A stretch of 64,000 nucleotides of DNA from Caloramator sp. E03 (GCF_006016075.1 NZ_CP040093.1:62001-126000); one strand, 5' to 3'. Shown: positions 20,402 through 30,636, counted from the first letter of the stretch. Program-made: numbers and translations. The notes: a model not told the origin generated them from the letters alone.

Positions 20402-20758
20402 ATGGGATTTGACAGAACATCAAGATTATCAGAGGAAATAAAAAAAATAGTAAGCAATATAATACAAAACGAATTAAAAGATCCAAGAGTTCCCATGCTA
20501 ACCTCTATTACTCATGTAGAAGTTACAAAAGATTTGAGATATGCAAAAATATTTATTAGTGTATTAGGAGACGAAGAAGTAAAAGAAAAGTGTATAGAAG
20601 GACTAAAAAGTGCATCAGGATATATAAGAAAAGAAGTAGGAAGTAAAATTAAAGCAAGATATGTTCCAGAAATGGTTTTTGAAATTGATAAATCGATAGA
20701 ACATGGGATGCATATATCAAATATATTAAAAGGGATAAACAACGATGATACTAAATAA
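20402..20758 (+). CDS. rbfA: Ribosome-binding factor A
   Basis: 118 residues. This KH-fold 30S maturation factor acts on the 16S rRNA 5' helix. RTSRLSEEIKKIVSNIIQNELKDPRV and LRYAKIFISVLGDEE are typical. AAAGAGGTG selects ATG 20402 over a GTG at 20393. It overlaps nrnA by 14 bp. Confidence 0.95.
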   Translation: MGFDRTSRLSEEIKKIVSNIIQNELKDPRVPMLTSITHVEVTKDLRYAKIFISVLGDEEVKEKCIEGLKSASGYIRKEVGSKIKARYVPEMVFEIDKSIEHGMHISNILKGINNDDTK

Positions 20759-21713
20759 AATAGGGCAAGTATTAAAAAGCTATGATGATTTTGCAATTGT
20801 ATCCCATGTATCTCCTGATGGCGATAGTATAGGTTCGATGCTTGGTTTGTATAATACATTAATTGAATCCGGTAAAAAAGTAGATGTTTTTGTAGAGAAA
20901 AATCTTCCTGAAAAATATTCTTTTTTACCAGGTTATAAAAATATAAAAACTGAATGCAATAAACAAAGCAGATATAGCTGCCTTATAATACTTGATTGTG
21001 CTGATATTTTAAGGCTTGGAGAATTAAAGGATTTAATTAACAATTGTGATATAAGTATAAACATAGATCACCATATTTCTAATAGTTTAAACTGTAATAT
21101 TAATTATGTTGATTCTAATGCTTCAAGTACTGGCGAGATAATATATCAAATTCTTAAGCTAAATGGATACAATATAAACTATGACACTGCAATGTGTTTG
21201 TATACTTCAATTCTTACAGATACAGGAGGGTTCAAATATACAAATACAACGTCTATTACTTTTAGCATAGTGGGAGATTTAATAAATACAGGCATAAAAT
21301 TTTCTGATATATATAGTAAAATTTATGATGAAAGAACAATGTATCAAATTAAACTATTAGGTAAAGTACTTCCTACTTTAGAAGTTCATTTTAATAACAA
21401 AGTAGCTCTTTTAACATTATCTAATGAAATGCTAAAAGAATGTAATGCAAATGAAAACGATGCAGAAGATTTTGTAAACTATGCAAGAAACATCGATACG
21501 GTTGAAGTTGGTATTTTTATTAAACAAATTGATGATTTAAAATGTAGAGTAAGTTTAAGATCTAAAAATTATATTGATGTTAGTCAAATAGCAAGCAAGT
21601 TTAATGGAGGAGGACATATTAAAGCTGCAGGCTGTACTATTGAAGGAAATATAAATGAAGTAAAGAATAAAGTTTTAAATGCCATTAAAGAATCTTTGGA
21701 AGTGATAAAATAA
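20745..21713 (+). CDS. nrnA: DHH-family oligoribonuclease / pAp phosphatase NrnA
   Basis: 322 residues. It degrades nano-RNA and 3'-phosphoadenosine 5'-phosphate. The DHH domain shows HVSPDGDSIGS, ILDCAD and NIDHHISN; the C-terminal DHHA1 domain shows SKFNGGGHIKAAGC. The position between rbfA and truB is standard in Firmicutes. The stop codon directly precedes the truB ATG. Confidence 0.94.
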   Translation: MILNKIGQVLKSYDDFAIVSHVSPDGDSIGSMLGLYNTLIESGKKVDVFVEKNLPEKYSFLPGYKNIKTECNKQSRYSCLIILDCADILRLGELKDLINNCDISINIDHHISNSLNCNINYVDSNASSTGEIIYQILKLNGYNINYDTAMCLYTSILTDTGGFKYTNTTSITFSIVGDLINTGIKFSDIYSKIYDERTMYQIKLLGKVLPTLEVHFNNKVALLTLSNEMLKECNANENDAEDFVNYARNIDTVEVGIFIKQIDDLKCRVSLRSKNYIDVSQIASKFNGGGHIKAAGCTIEGNINEVKNKVLNAIKESLEVIK

Positions 21714-22586
21714 ATGAATGGCATAATAAATGTTTTAAAACCTCCTGGAATGACCTCGCAGGATGTAGTTTCTTATGTTAAAAGAACTTTAAAAGAAAAA
21801 AAAGTTGGTCATACAGGGACTTTAGATCCCGGAGCCTGTGGCGTTCTTCCTATATGTATAGGTAAGGCAACAAAAATAGTTGATTATATAATGAATGATA
21901 AAAAGACATATATTTGTGAGTTAACATTTGGAAATGAAACTGACACTTATGATAAGTATGGGAAAAAATTATTTAATGTAGATTTAAATTATGAAAATAT
22001 TGACTATACATTTTTTAAAAACGTAACTAATAGTTTTAAGGGGAAGATTATACAGGTTCCCCCTATATTTTCTTCTGTTAAGGTTAATGGTAAAAGAGCT
22101 TATGAGCTTGCAAGGCAAGGAATAATTCCTGATATCAATGAAAGAGAAGTAATTATATACGATATTAATATTTTGAGCTTTACTCCTCCAACTGCAATGC
22201 TAAAAGTAACATGTTCTAAAGGAACATATATAAGAAGTCTATGTACAGATATAGGACGAAAGCTTGGTTGTAGAGCTTATATGAGTTTTCTAATAAGAAC
22301 TCAAACAGGAAAATTCACTTTAGAAAATAGTCATATTTTAGATGAGATATCTCTTGAAAACATAAAAAAAATAGCAATAAGAACAGATTATGCATTAGAA
22401 ATGAAAAATTTATATGTAGATAAAAAATTTTACAAAAACATTATTAACGGAAATAAATTCCCTATATCAAATTTTTCTGAGTTTAAAGATAATGAGAAAG
22501 TAAAGATATATATTGAACCAGATGAATTTTTAGCTATAGGTAAAATATATAATGGAAATGTTTTAGTTGAAAAACTTTTAGTATAA
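21714..22586 (+). CDS. truB: tRNA pseudouridine-55 synthase
   Basis: 290 residues. It makes pseudouridine 55 in the tRNA T-loop. Motifs are INVLKPPGMTSQDVV, VGHTGTLDPGACGVLPICIG with catalytic Asp, and VPPIFSSVKVNGKRAYELAR. A PUA-like C-terminal part is present. It directly abuts nrnA (stop then ATG) and is followed 11 bp later by ribF. Confidence 0.96.
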   Translation: MNGIINVLKPPGMTSQDVVSYVKRTLKEKKVGHTGTLDPGACGVLPICIGKATKIVDYIMNDKKTYICELTFGNETDTYDKYGKKLFNVDLNYENIDYTFFKNVTNSFKGKIIQVPPIFSSVKVNGKRAYELARQGIIPDINEREVIIYDINILSFTPPTAMLKVTCSKGTYIRSLCTDIGRKLGCRAYMSFLIRTQTGKFTLENSHILDEISLENIKKIAIRTDYALEMKNLYVDKKFYKNIINGNKFPISNFSEFKDNEKVKIYIEPDEFLAIGKIYNGNVLVEKLLV

Positions 22587-22597
22587 AGGTGTATGAT

Positions 22598-23527
22598 ATG
22601 ATAGTTGTTGAAGACAAAATACAGAACATAAAAGTTGAAGAGGATTTATGTATTGCTCTTGGAACATTTGATGGCGTTCATATTGGCCATAAAAAGCTAA
22701 TAAATGAAGCTGTTTCATTATCAAAATCAAAAGGAATAAAAAGTGCTGTTTTAACTTTTAATAAGCATCCATTTAATGTTTTAAAACCAGAGTACAGTAT
22801 AAAACTAATAACTAACAATAAAACAAAAGCCTTAATATTTGAATCTCTTGGTGTAGACTATGTATTTTTTTTAGATTTCAATAAAGAATTTGCAGATATA
22901 GAACCTAGCACTTTTATTGATTATTTATGCAATAGATTTAATGCAAAAGCTATTATTTGTGGATATAATTTTACATTTGGCAAGTATGGAATAGGTAACA
23001 AAGATTTCTTAAAAAATTATCAACTAAAATATGGATACGAATTAAGAATAATAGACAAAGTGACTTATAATGATATTAACATATCAAGCAGTTTAATAAG
23101 GAAAAAAATTGAAGAAGGAAAAATAGAAGATGCAAATCTAATGCTTGGCTATAATTTATTTTATTATGGTGAAGTAGTTAAAGGTAAGCATCTTGGCAAT
23201 AAATTAGGTTTTCCTACTGCTAATTTAAGTATTCCATTAGATCTTTGTTTAAGAAATGGAGTATATATGACAAAAACATATATAGGAGACAAGGCTTACC
23301 CCTCCATTAGTAATATAGGATTTACACCAACAATTAAAAATAATGAAAGAATACTTGAAACCCATATTTTGGATATAAATAGTAATATAAATCTTTATAA
23401 TTTAACAATCAAAGTTGAATTTTTGAAATTTCTAAGGGATGAAAAAAAATTTAGTAACATATCTGAGCTTAAAGGTAGAGTTTATAAGGATATAAATATT
23501 GCAAAGGAATATTTCCAATTAAAATAA
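22598..23527 (+). CDS. ribF: Bifunctional riboflavin kinase / FAD synthetase
   Basis: 309 residues. The N-terminal FAD synthetase domain has GTFDGVHIGHKKLI and ICGYNFTFGKYG, and the C-terminal kinase domain has LGNKLGFPTANLSI. It makes FMN and then FAD. AAAGGTG selects ATG 22598; a GTG at 22589 overlaps the site. It is the last gene of the nusA-infB-truB run; the rpsO promoter follows at once. Confidence 0.95.
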   Translation: MIVVEDKIQNIKVEEDLCIALGTFDGVHIGHKKLINEAVSLSKSKGIKSAVLTFNKHPFNVLKPEYSIKLITNNKTKALIFESLGVDYVFFLDFNKEFADIEPSTFIDYLCNRFNAKAIICGYNFTFGKYGIGNKDFLKNYQLKYGYELRIIDKVTYNDINISSSLIRKKIEEGKIEDANLMLGYNLFYYGEVVKGKHLGNKLGFPTANLSIPLDLCLRNGVYMTKTYIGDKAYPSISNIGFTPTIKNNERILETHILDINSNINLYNLTIKVEFLKFLRDEKKFSNISELKGRVYKDINIAKEYFQLK

Positions 23528-23533
23528 TTATTG

Positions 23534-23562
23534 TTTACATCAAAATGTTATTCTGTTATAAT
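23534..23562 (+). promoter_or_regulatory. Sigma-A-type promoter for rpsO
   Basis: TTTACA (23534-23539), a 17-bp spacer and TATAAT (23557-23562). The -10 overlaps the first arm of the leader repeat, so the transcript may start inside that arm. Confidence 0.75.
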
Positions 23563-23614
23563 AAACTTTGTAACCTATACAAAGTTTATAGTATCTCCGG
23601 CGTAAACTTTGTAT
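23561..23614 (+). promoter_or_regulatory. rpsO leader with three alternating complementary segments
   Basis: ATAAACTTTGTA (23561-23572) is perfectly complementary to TACAAAGTTTAT (23578-23589). The latter can equally pair with TAAACTTTGTA at 23603-23613. The two helices exclude each other. Ribosomal protein S15 genes are classic targets of autoregulation through leader structure; the S15 link here is inference. Confidence 0.6.
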
Positions 23615-23645
23615 TAGGCGTTTATAATAATTTGGAGGTGTTATA

Positions 23646-23909
23646 ATGGATAAAGCAAAAAAACAGGAAATAATTAAAAAGTTTGAAAGGCATGAAGGTG
23701 ATACTGGTTCACCTGAAGTACAAATTGCAATTTTAACAGAAAGAATCAATCATTTAACTGAACATCTTAAGATGCATAAAAAAGACCATCATTCAAGAAG
23801 AGGTCTTTTAAAAATGGTTGGTCAAAGAAGAGGTTTATTAAACTATTTAATGAAGACTGATATTGAAAAATATCGTTATTTAATTAACGAACTTGGTATA
23901 AGAAAATAG
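23646..23909 (+). CDS. rpsO: 30S ribosomal protein S15
   Basis: 87 residues, as usual. S15 is an early 16S rRNA binder in the platform. The signature [37 protein letters not shown] is complete, described here by its landmarks [18 protein letters not shown] and RRGLLNYL. The ATG follows GGAGGTG. It precedes pnp, the common order, with its own promoter and terminator. Confidence 0.98.
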   Translation: MDKAKKQEIIKKFERHEGDTGSPEVQIAILTERINHLTEHLKMHKKDHHSRRGLLKMVGQRRGLLNYLMKTDIEKYRYLINELGIRK

Positions 23910-23920
23910 TTCAATTGATG

Positions 23921-23950
23921 GGGCGGTTAAACCGCCTTTATTATTTATAT
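23921..23950 (+). terminator. Terminator of rpsO
   Basis: GGCGGT (23922-23927) pairs with ACCGCC (23931-23936) and is followed by TTTATTATTTAT. The interrupted T run suggests incomplete termination. Confidence 0.75.
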
Positions 23951-23978
23951 TAAAAAGTTAGCAATTATTATGGTAATT

Positions 23979-23988
23979 ATGGTATAAT
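23979..23988 (+). promoter_or_regulatory. Extended -10 promoter for pnp
   Basis: TGG followed by TATAAT (23983-23988); only a weak -35 (TTAGCA, 19 bp upstream) is seen. This gives an AT-rich leader of about 120 nt before pnp. Confidence 0.55.
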
Positions 23989-24118
23989 TAACTATGTTAT
24001 TCGAATTCTATTAAATAAATAATAATAATTTTATCTATATATACTAAAACTATTATTGTATAAACTTTTTTAAAAATTTTATACATTTGTAGCTTTAATT
24101 TTGAAAGGAGGTTAATTA

Positions 24119-26233
24119 ATGCAACAAATTTTTGAGACTACTTTTGCCAATAGATTATTAAAGGCTGATATAGGCAAGTATGCTCTACTTTCTAATGGAG
24201 CAGTAATGATAAGCTATGGCGATACAGTAGTCCTTGTTACTGCAAATGCAGCCCCAGAACCAAAAGAAGGGATTGATTTTTTCCCACTTAGTGTTGACTA
24301 CGAAGAAAGGCTTTATGCTGTTGGTAAGATACCAGGAGGTTTTATAAAAAGAGAAGGAAAACCAACCGAAAAAGCAATATTATCAGCAAGGGCTATTGAT
24401 AGACCGCTTAGGCCTTTATTCCCAAAAGGGTACAGAAATGATGTGCAAATAATTTGTACAGTATTATCAGTAGATCCTGATAATCCTCCTGAGATTCTTG
24501 CAATAAATGGAGCATCCCTTGCATTATGTATTTCTGATATTCCTTTTAATACACCAGTAGGAGCTGTTTTAGTTGGAAGAATAGATGGTAAATTTATAAT
24601 TAACCCTTCTATTGAGGAGAGGGAAAAAAGCGATCTTCATCTTACTGTATGTGCAACAAAGGAAAGAGTTATGATGATAGAAGCTGGGGCTGATGAGATT
24701 CCAGAAGATATAATGTATGACGCAATAATGTTTGGATTTGAAGCTTGTCAGGATATCATTAAATTTCAGGAAGATGTTACAAAAGAAATAGGAAAGCCTA
24801 AAGTTATACCAGAGCTTTATCATGTTCCAGAGGAAATAGAAAAGGCAGTTAGAGAATATTGTACTGATAAGCTTTGGGAAGCACTTCAGTATACAGATAG
24901 AGAAGAAAGACAAAATAAAACCGATGAAGTAAAACAAGAAGTATTTGAACACTTTGCAGAGATTTTCCCAGATGCAGAAAAAGACGTAGATGATGTTATG
25001 TACAGAATAATGAAAGAACATGTTAGAACAATGATATTAAGGGATAAAAGGAGACCTGATGGAAGAGGATTTGAAGATATTAGACCTCTTTATTGTGAAG
25101 TTGGAATGCTACCAAGGACCCACGGTTCAGGTTTATTCCAAAGAGGTCAAACTCAAGTATTAACAGCAGCAACTCTTGGTGCATTAGGAGATGTTCAGGT
25201 ACTTGATGGGCTTGGAGATGAAGAGTCTAAAAGATATATGCATCATTATAACTTCCCTCCATACTCTACTGGAGAAGTTAAATTCTTAAGAGGTCCTGGA
25301 AGAAGAGAAATCGGGCATGGAGCACTTGCAGAAAGAGCTTTAGAGCCTGTAATACCATCAGAAGAAGAGTTTCCATACACTATAAGACTTGTATCAGAGG
25401 TTTTAAGTTCTAATGGTTCAACATCTCAAGCCAGCGTATGTGCAAGTACTCTTTCTCTTATGGACGCAGGAGTTCCAATTAAGAGGCCAGTTGCTGGAAT
25501 AGCCATGGGGCTTGTAACAAACGATGATCTTACAAAAGCTGAGGTTCTAACTGACATACAAGGTATAGAAGATTTCTTTGGAGACATGGATTTTAAAGTT
25601 GCAGGTACTGAAAAAGGTATTACTGCAATACAAGTAGATACAAAAATAACTGGTTTACCAAATGAGGTTATAAAAAGGGCTATAGAACAAGCTAGAAGAG
25701 CAAGAATGGTTATATTAAATGAAATGCTAAAAGTAATACCAGAACCAAGAAAAGAACTTTCAAAATATGCTCCAAGAATAATAACAATGATGATAGATCC
25801 TGATAAGATAAGAGATGTAATTGGGCCTGGAGGAAAAACAATAAATAAGATAATTGCTGAAACAGGTGTTAAGATTGACATTGAAGATGATGGAAGGTTG
25901 TTTATATGTGCACCTGATGTAGAAAATGGTAAAAAGGCTCAAAGAATAATTGAAGGCATTACAAAAGAAATACAAGTGGGAGAAATATATCTTGGTAGAG
26001 TTAATAGAATAACAAGTTTTGGTGCCTTTGTTGAAGTCCTCCCAGGAAAAGAGGGACTTGTACATATTTCAAAACTTGCTAATGAGAGGGTAAATAAAGT
26101 TGAAGATGTAGTAAACGTAGGAGACGAAATACTTGTTAAAGTAACAGATATAGATAATCAAGGACGTATTAATCTTTCAAGAAAAGATGCAATCAAGAAA
26201 GAAGAAACAGAAAACAAAAAAGAAAGCAAATAA
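24119..26233 (+). CDS. pnp: Polyribonucleotide nucleotidyltransferase (PNPase)
   Basis: 704 residues. This trimeric 3'-5' phosphorolytic exoribonuclease is part of RNA turnover. In order: a first RNase PH domain (about 1-145), a helical linker, the catalytic second RNase PH domain (about 305-545; [18 protein letters not shown]), KH (about 555-615; [16 protein letters not shown]) and S1 (about 620-690; [25 protein letters not shown] split over its core). The ATG follows AAAGGAGG. RNase Y, encoded at 40.5-42 kb, is its usual partner. Confidence 0.98.
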   Translation: MQQIFETTFANRLLKADIGKYALLSNGAVMISYGDTVVLVTANAAPEPKEGIDFFPLSVDYEERLYAVGKIPGGFIKREGKPTEKAILSARAIDRPLRPLFPKGYRNDVQIICTVLSVDPDNPPEILAINGASLALCISDIPFNTPVGAVLVGRIDGKFIINPSIEEREKSDLHLTVCATKERVMMIEAGADEIPEDIMYDAIMFGFEACQDIIKFQEDVTKEIGKPKVIPELYHVPEEIEKAVREYCTDKLWEALQYTDREERQNKTDEVKQEVFEHFAEIFPDAEKDVDDVMYRIMKEHVRTMILRDKRRPDGRGFEDIRPLYCEVGMLPRTHGSGLFQRGQTQVLTAATLGALGDVQVLDGLGDEESKRYMHHYNFPPYSTGEVKFLRGPGRREIGHGALAERALEPVIPSEEEFPYTIRLVSEVLSSNGSTSQASVCASTLSLMDAGVPIKRPVAGIAMGLVTNDDLTKAEVLTDIQGIEDFFGDMDFKVAGTEKGITAIQVDTKITGLPNEVIKRAIEQARRARMVILNEMLKVIPEPRKELSKYAPRIITMMIDPDKIRDVIGPGGKTINKIIAETGVKIDIEDDGRLFICAPDVENGKKAQRIIEGITKEIQVGEIYLGRVNRITSFGAFVEVLPGKEGLVHISKLANERVNKVEDVVNVGDEILVKVTDIDNQGRINLSRKDAIKKEETENKKESK

Positions 26234-26237
26234 TATG

Positions 26238-26270
26238 AAAGGGCTTTTTATAAAAGCCTTTTTTAATTTT
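26238..26270 (+). terminator. Terminator of pnp
   Basis: AAAGGGCTTTT pairs with AAAAGCCTTT (one G bulged), followed by a long T-rich run. Confidence 0.85.
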
Positions 26271-26447
26271 TTTATTATGATGTTATCATAAAATATATTA
26301 TGTTAACATTTCATGAATTCATTTATAATGTTTATTATATTATTTCAATGCTGTTGCTTATAATGAAATAATTATTTATAATTAATAATGTTAGTTTTAA
26401 AAGGATGTATTATATTTAAATTTGTATTTATAACACAGGAGGACTAT

Positions 26448-27713
26448 ATGTTCAAAAGATATATATTAAATAGCAATATAAGAGTAATAACTGAGTATAT
26501 TCCTTATGTAAACTCAATAAGTATTGGAATTTGGATTGGAAGTGGTTCACGTTATGAAAACACAATCAATAATGGAGTATCTCATTTTATAGAACATATA
26601 TTATTTAAAGGTACAAAAAATCGTACTGCAAAACAAATAGCCAGCGAAATTGAAGAACTTGGTGGACAAATTAACGCTTTTACAGGTAAAGAGGCTACTT
26701 GTTTTTATATTAAGATGCTTGATGAACATTATGACATTGGAATTGATGTATTAAGTGATATGCTTTTAAATCCTAAGTTTGCTCAGATAGACATAGAAAA
26801 AGAAAAAAGTGTTATTCAAGAAGAAATAAATATGTATGAAGATTCTCCTGAAGATCTTGTTTCTGATATTCTTTCAATTGCAACATGGGGAGAAGATCCT
26901 TTATCTTATCCTATTCTTGGTACTAACACAACAATAAAGGAATTAAATAAAGAAAAAATAATAAACTATTTTAATGAAACTTATGTACCAGAAAATATTG
27001 TTATATCAATAACTGGTAACTTTGAAGAGGATAAATTAATTAAAAAACTTAATGAAACATTTGGTACAATGCATAATAAAAATAAATTAAATCTTTCTTT
27101 ATCTTATCCTAAGATAAAAAAAGATTTAATTGTTAAAAACAAAGATATTGAACAAATCCATGTTGCATTAACTTTAAATGGAATAGAACTTGGAAATGAT
27201 AAGCTTTACACTCTACTTGCCATAAATAATTATTTTGGAGGAGGAACAAGCTCTAAATTATTTCAAAAATTAAGGGAAGAAGAAGGATATGTATATACCA
27301 TATATTCATTTCCTTCTGTTTACAAAAATGTAGGAACATTTAATATATATTTTGCTTTAAACGAACAATATATTAATAGTGCCATGGAACTTATACTACA
27401 TGAAATAAATGAAATACTAAAACATAGAATGAGTAAAAATGATATAACAAAGGCAAAGGAACAATTAAAAGGAAACTATATTTTAGGCCTTGAAAGCATG
27501 TCAAGCAGAATGTTTAGTATGGGAAAGTCAGAGCTTATGTTAGGTAAAGTGTTTGAACCAAAAGAAATATTAAATAAAATAGATATGATTACAATTAACG
27601 ATGTTGATGAAGTATTAGATATTGTTTTTAAGGAAGGTATACTTTCAGCAGCTGCCGTTGGGCGCAACATAGATGAATATAAACTAGAAAAGGCTTTAGG
27701 AGGAAGGATATGA
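26448..27713 (+). CDS. ymxG: M16 family (pitrilysin-type) zinc peptidase, YmxG/MlpA-like
   Basis: 421 residues. The inverted zinc motif HFIEH (His46, Glu49, His50) is followed by the downstream Glu region ([18 protein letters not shown]). The second half carries the inactive-lobe fold with the [19 protein letters not shown] motif. Members near pnp are processing-protease-like; the substrate is unknown. Start: AGGAGG at 26437 points to ATG 26448, although the frame stays open back to 26388. The pnp-ymxG-ymxH order is as in Bacillus. It overlaps dut by 4 bp. Confidence 0.93.
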   Translation: MFKRYILNSNIRVITEYIPYVNSISIGIWIGSGSRYENTINNGVSHFIEHILFKGTKNRTAKQIASEIEELGGQINAFTGKEATCFYIKMLDEHYDIGIDVLSDMLLNPKFAQIDIEKEKSVIQEEINMYEDSPEDLVSDILSIATWGEDPLSYPILGTNTTIKELNKEKIINYFNETYVPENIVISITGNFEEDKLIKKLNETFGTMHNKNKLNLSLSYPKIKKDLIVKNKDIEQIHVALTLNGIELGNDKLYTLLAINNYFGGGTSSKLFQKLREEEGYVYTIYSFPSVYKNVGTFNIYFALNEQYINSAMELILHEINEILKHRMSKNDITKAKEQLKGNYILGLESMSSRMFSMGKSELMLGKVFEPKEILNKIDMITINDVDEVLDIVFKEGILSAAAVGRNIDEYKLEKALGGRI

Positions 27714-28150
27714 AGCTTTATATAAAAAGGCTTGAAAATGCCAAGGATTTACCTATTCCAAAGTTTATGACATCGGGTTCTGCTGGAATGGATCTTTATG
27801 CAAATGTAGCTGAACCTGTAATTATAAACCCAAGCGAGATAAAAATGATACCAACGGGTATAGCAATTGCTCTTCCAAAATATTATGAAGCACAAATAAG
27901 ACCTCGTAGTGGATTAGCAATAAAATATGGTATATCATTTGTTAACACTCCTGGAACAATCGATAGTGATTATAGGGGTGAAATAAATGTGATTATGATA
28001 AATTTTGGTAGTGAGCCCTTTAAAATAAACAGAGGTGACAGAATAGCTCAAATGGTAATTAATAAAATAGAAGTACCTGAAATAATTGAGGTTAATGAGC
28101 TTGATAAAACTGAAAGAGATAAAGGTGGTTTTGGATCAACAGGTCTATAA
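27710..28150 (+). CDS. dut: Deoxyuridine 5'-triphosphate nucleotidohydrolase
   Basis: 146 residues, trimeric dUTPase type. It hydrolyses dUTP to dUMP, limiting uracil in DNA. All five motifs can be seen: [38 protein letters not shown] and GGFGSTGL. It overlaps ymxG by 4 bp (ATGA), so a nucleotide-hygiene gene is coupled to a peptidase gene, unlike the Bacillus order. Confidence 0.96.
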   Translation: MKLYIKRLENAKDLPIPKFMTSGSAGMDLYANVAEPVIINPSEIKMIPTGIAIALPKYYEAQIRPRSGLAIKYGISFVNTPGTIDSDYRGEINVIMINFGSEPFKINRGDRIAQMVINKIEVPEIIEVNELDKTERDKGGFGSTGL

Positions 28151-28165
28151 ACCACTTTTTTTTAA
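28121..28165 (+). terminator. Terminator overlapping the dut stop codon
   Basis: AAAGGTGGTTT (28121-28131), within the last codons of dut, pairs with AAACCACTTTT (28149-28159). It is followed by more T. Confidence 0.75.
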
Positions 28166-28197
28166 TATAATTAATTAGTATAAAAGGAGGTGTTATG

Positions 28198-28443
28198 ATG
28201 AGCAAAAAGTTATCAGAATTAGTTAATCTTGAAATTATTAATGTATTTAATGGAGATAAATATGGATATTTAGGAGATAGTGAAATTGTTTTTGATAGAA
28301 CAAACGGAAATATAATAGGTATACAAGTTAATAAAGGAAAAGGTTCACTTTTTGCATTTAAAGATAATACAATGATTGAACTACCATGGGAAGATATGAT
28401 GAAAGTATGTGAGAAAACAATAATTTTTGATCACAAAATATAA
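28198..28443 (+). CDS. ymxH: YlmC/YmxH family PRC-barrel protein
   Basis: 81 residues. The PRC-barrel pattern KKLSELVNLEIINVFNGDKYGYLGD, then FAFKDNTMIELPWEDM and KIGEKTIIFD-like CEKTIIFD at the end, is typical of the YlmC/YmxH sporulation-linked family. Molecular function is not established. Two ATGs (28195, 28198) follow AGGAGG; 28198 gives the better 7-nt spacing. The position between the peptidase/dut pair and dapG matches the Bacillus ymxG-ymxH-dapG neighbourhood. Confidence 0.88.
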   Translation: MSKKLSELVNLEIINVFNGDKYGYLGDSEIVFDRTNGNIIGIQVNKGKGSLFAFKDNTMIELPWEDMMKVCEKTIIFDHKI

Positions 28444-28448
28444 TTTTT

Positions 28449-28477
28449 TTCACAACCTTTCTATATAGTTGTATAAT
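28449..28477 (+). promoter_or_regulatory. Sigma-A-type promoter for dapG
   Basis: TTCACA (28449-28454), a 17-bp spacer and TATAAT (28472-28477), located between ymxH and dapG. Confidence 0.7.
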
Positions 28478-28521
28478 ATATATTAGTTAATTGTGTTTTA
28501 CAACTATAAGGGGGCTTTTAT

Positions 28522-29703
28522 ATGAAAATTTTAATTCAAAAATTTGGGGGAACATCTGTTGCAACTCATCAGAGAAGAGAAATGGTTTGCGACAAGGTTA
28601 TCGATGCAATAAATAGGGGGTTTAGTCCTGTTGTAGTAGTTTCAGCTATTGGAAGAAAAGGAGATCCTTATGCTACAGATACACTATTATCACTGATAAA
28701 TAGTAAAAACGATTCAAATAAAAGAGAAATAGATTTACTTATGTGCTGCGGAGAAATAATATCAGCTGTCGTATTATCTGAAATATTTATAAAAAAGGGA
28801 TATAAAGTTAAAGTACTAACAGGAGGTCAAGCAGGGATTATCACTGATAATAACTTTGGAAATGCTGAAGTAAAAACTATAAAAACTTCAAATATATTGG
28901 AACTATTAAATAAAGGAATTATACCTATAGTAACAGGTTTTCAAGGTATGACTGAAAATGGAGATTTTACTACTCTTGGTCGTGGAGGAAGTGATGTTAC
29001 AGGCGCGATTTTAGGTGAAGCTCTTAGGGCTGAAGCTATTGAAATATTTACAGATGTTGATGGAATAATGACGGCAGATCCAAGAATTGTACCTGATGCT
29101 AAAATAATAGAAAAAATAAATTATAATGAAGTATTTCAATTTGCAGATCAAGGTGCAAAGGTTATACATCCAAGAGCGGTAGAGTATGCTATGAGAGGAA
29201 ACATTCCTTTATATATTAAAAATACAATGTCAAATGCTCCAGGTACTATTATAAGTTCAGAAGTTTATAATAAAAAGTTAATAACAGGTATTACTCATTT
29301 GCCAAATAGAACACAAGTTAGTATTATGTTTGAAGATGAAGAAAAAGATAATGATGAATTATTTGATTTGCTTGCTGAGTATGGAATAAGTATTGATTTA
29401 ATAAATATATTTCCTAATTATAAAGTATTTACTATTGATAGTTCTGATTCTGATAAAATTAAGTATATTTTAGATGCAAAAAAATATAACTATAAGATTA
29501 TAAACAATTGTAGTAAAATTGCAGCTATAGGAAATGGAATAAGAGGAGTACCAGGAGTAATGGCAAAAATATTAAAGACATTAAAAGATAATAATATTAA
29601 GGTACTCCAAACAGCAGATTCTCACACTACAATATGGTGTCTTGTAAAGGAAGAAGATACTATAAAGGCTATTAATGCTCTTCATAAAGCTTTTGAACTA
29701 TAA
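28522..29703 (+). CDS. dapG: Aspartate kinase (DapG-like)
   Basis: 393 residues. It phosphorylates aspartate at the head of the lysine/diaminopimelate pathway. The kinase domain has QKFGGTSVATHQRR, GRGGSDVTGAILG and FTDVDGIMTADPRI; two ACT domains at the C-terminus (from about 290) bind effectors. The N-terminal ATHQRRE sequence and the tepA/ftsK neighbourhood match the Bacillus DapG isozyme, which supplies DAP and dipicolinate. Effector specificity cannot be read here. The start follows AAGGGGG. Confidence 0.9.
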   Translation: MKILIQKFGGTSVATHQRREMVCDKVIDAINRGFSPVVVVSAIGRKGDPYATDTLLSLINSKNDSNKREIDLLMCCGEIISAVVLSEIFIKKGYKVKVLTGGQAGIITDNNFGNAEVKTIKTSNILELLNKGIIPIVTGFQGMTENGDFTTLGRGGSDVTGAILGEALRAEAIEIFTDVDGIMTADPRIVPDAKIIEKINYNEVFQFADQGAKVIHPRAVEYAMRGNIPLYIKNTMSNAPGTIISSEVYNKKLITGITHLPNRTQVSIMFEDEEKDNDELFDLLAEYGISIDLINIFPNYKVFTIDSSDSDKIKYILDAKKYNYKIINNCSKIAAIGNGIRGVPGVMAKILKTLKDNNIKVLQTADSHTTIWCLVKEEDTIKAINALHKAFEL

Positions 29704-29727
29704 TATATAAATATATCTATAAACTAG

Positions 29728-29797
29728 TAAACCCCATAAATCTTCTAATGCCAATATAAAGTAATTGGCAATTAAGATTTAAGGGGTTTATATTTTT
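29728..29797 (+). terminator. Long imperfect hairpin/terminator after dapG
   Basis: TAAACCCC...AAATCTT (29728-29744) pairs with AAGATTT...GGGGTTTA (29774-29790). An inner TGCCAAT/ATTGGCA helix makes a stem over 20 bp long. It is followed by TATTTTTG. It is unusually long for a terminator but no transposon-like end is seen. Confidence 0.7.
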
Positions 29798-29904
29798 GAA
29801 AGCTTAAATAATGCTATTATAAAAATAAAAAACTTGTTTTTTGTTTATATTTTGCATCAATGGTTAAAATATAAAAGAAATAAAAATTAATGTGAGGTGT
29901 AATC

Positions 29905-30636
29905 ATGACTTATGAAAATAATATAAATAAAGAAGTAAATATTGAAAAAAAAATTTCTAATGAAGATTCTTCTTATAATAAGAACGAAAAGTTAGAGAAT
30001 TTAAAAGAAATAGGTAATACTCATATTTCTGAATTCATTTCAGACATACATGTATTAAATATAATAGGTCAAATAGAAGGGCATGTAGCGGTTCCACCTC
30101 AAACTAAAGCAACTAAATATGAACACATAATTCCTCAGCTTGTAGCAATTGAAGAAAACCCTAATATAAAAGGTCTTCTTATCATTTTAAATACAGTAGG
30201 AGGAGATGTTGAAGCAGGCCTTGCTATAGCAGAAATGATTAACAGCTTATCAAAGCCTACTGTTTCTTTAGTGATTGGAGGAGGCCATAGTATAGGAGTT
30301 CCTCTGGCAGTATCTGCAAAATACTCTTTTATATCTCCTACTGCAACAATGATTATTCACCCAATAAGGATGAATGGACTTGTTATAGGAGTCCCTCAGA
30401 CCTTTGAATACTTTAAAAAGATGCAAGATAGGATTATAAACTTTATAACTCGAAATTCAGGGATATCAGAAGAAAAGTTAAGAGAGCTTATGCTTCAAAC
30501 TGATGAACTGCTCAATGACATGGGCACAATACTAATTGGAAAGCAAGCAGTTGACCTGAAGCTTATGAATGAAGTAGGAGGAATAAGCAATGCCATTAAA
30601 AAATTAAGACAGATGATAGAGGAAAAGCAAAAATAA
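29905..30636 (+). CDS. tepA: ClpP-family serine protease TepA (YmfB)
   Basis: 243 residues. The ClpP/crotonase-like fold carries [17 protein letters not shown], the nucleophile Ser in [11 protein letters not shown], and a His in IIHPIRMNG. An acidic, Lys-rich N-terminal extension of about 45 residues is variable. TepA was named translocation-enhancing protein in Bacillus and is also linked to degradation of spore SASP proteins. No membrane segment is seen. It sits directly before ftsK/spoIIIE as in Bacillus. Confidence 0.88.
   Translation: MTYENNINKEVNIEKKISNEDSSYNKNEKLENLKEIGNTHISEFISDIHVLNIIGQIEGHVAVPPQTKATKYEHIIPQLVAIEENPNIKGLLIILNTVGGDVEAGLAIAEMINSLSKPTVSLVIGGGHSIGVPLAVSAKYSFISPTATMIIHPIRMNGLVIGVPQTFEYFKKMQDRIINFITRNSGISEEKLRELMLQTDELLNDMGTILIGKQAVDLKLMNEVGGISNAIKKLRQMIEEKQK

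Noticed and set aside
24569-25021. 150-residue minus-strand open frame inside pnp
   Set aside because: Shadow of the pnp coding frame: aromatic- and Cys-rich composition, no ribosome-binding site, no motif. Other antisense frames within tsf, polC, mutS and recA were rejected for the same reason.
26270-26447. Repeated ATATTATGTTAAC motif here and at 42498
   Set aside because: A 13-bp AT-rich match in a sequence of about 30% GC is not significant by eye, and no sporulation sigma consensus fits well.
29728-29797. Long hairpin after dapG as a miniature transposable element
   Set aside because: No target duplication or second copy in the window was found; position after a stop codon and the trailing T run fit a terminator.
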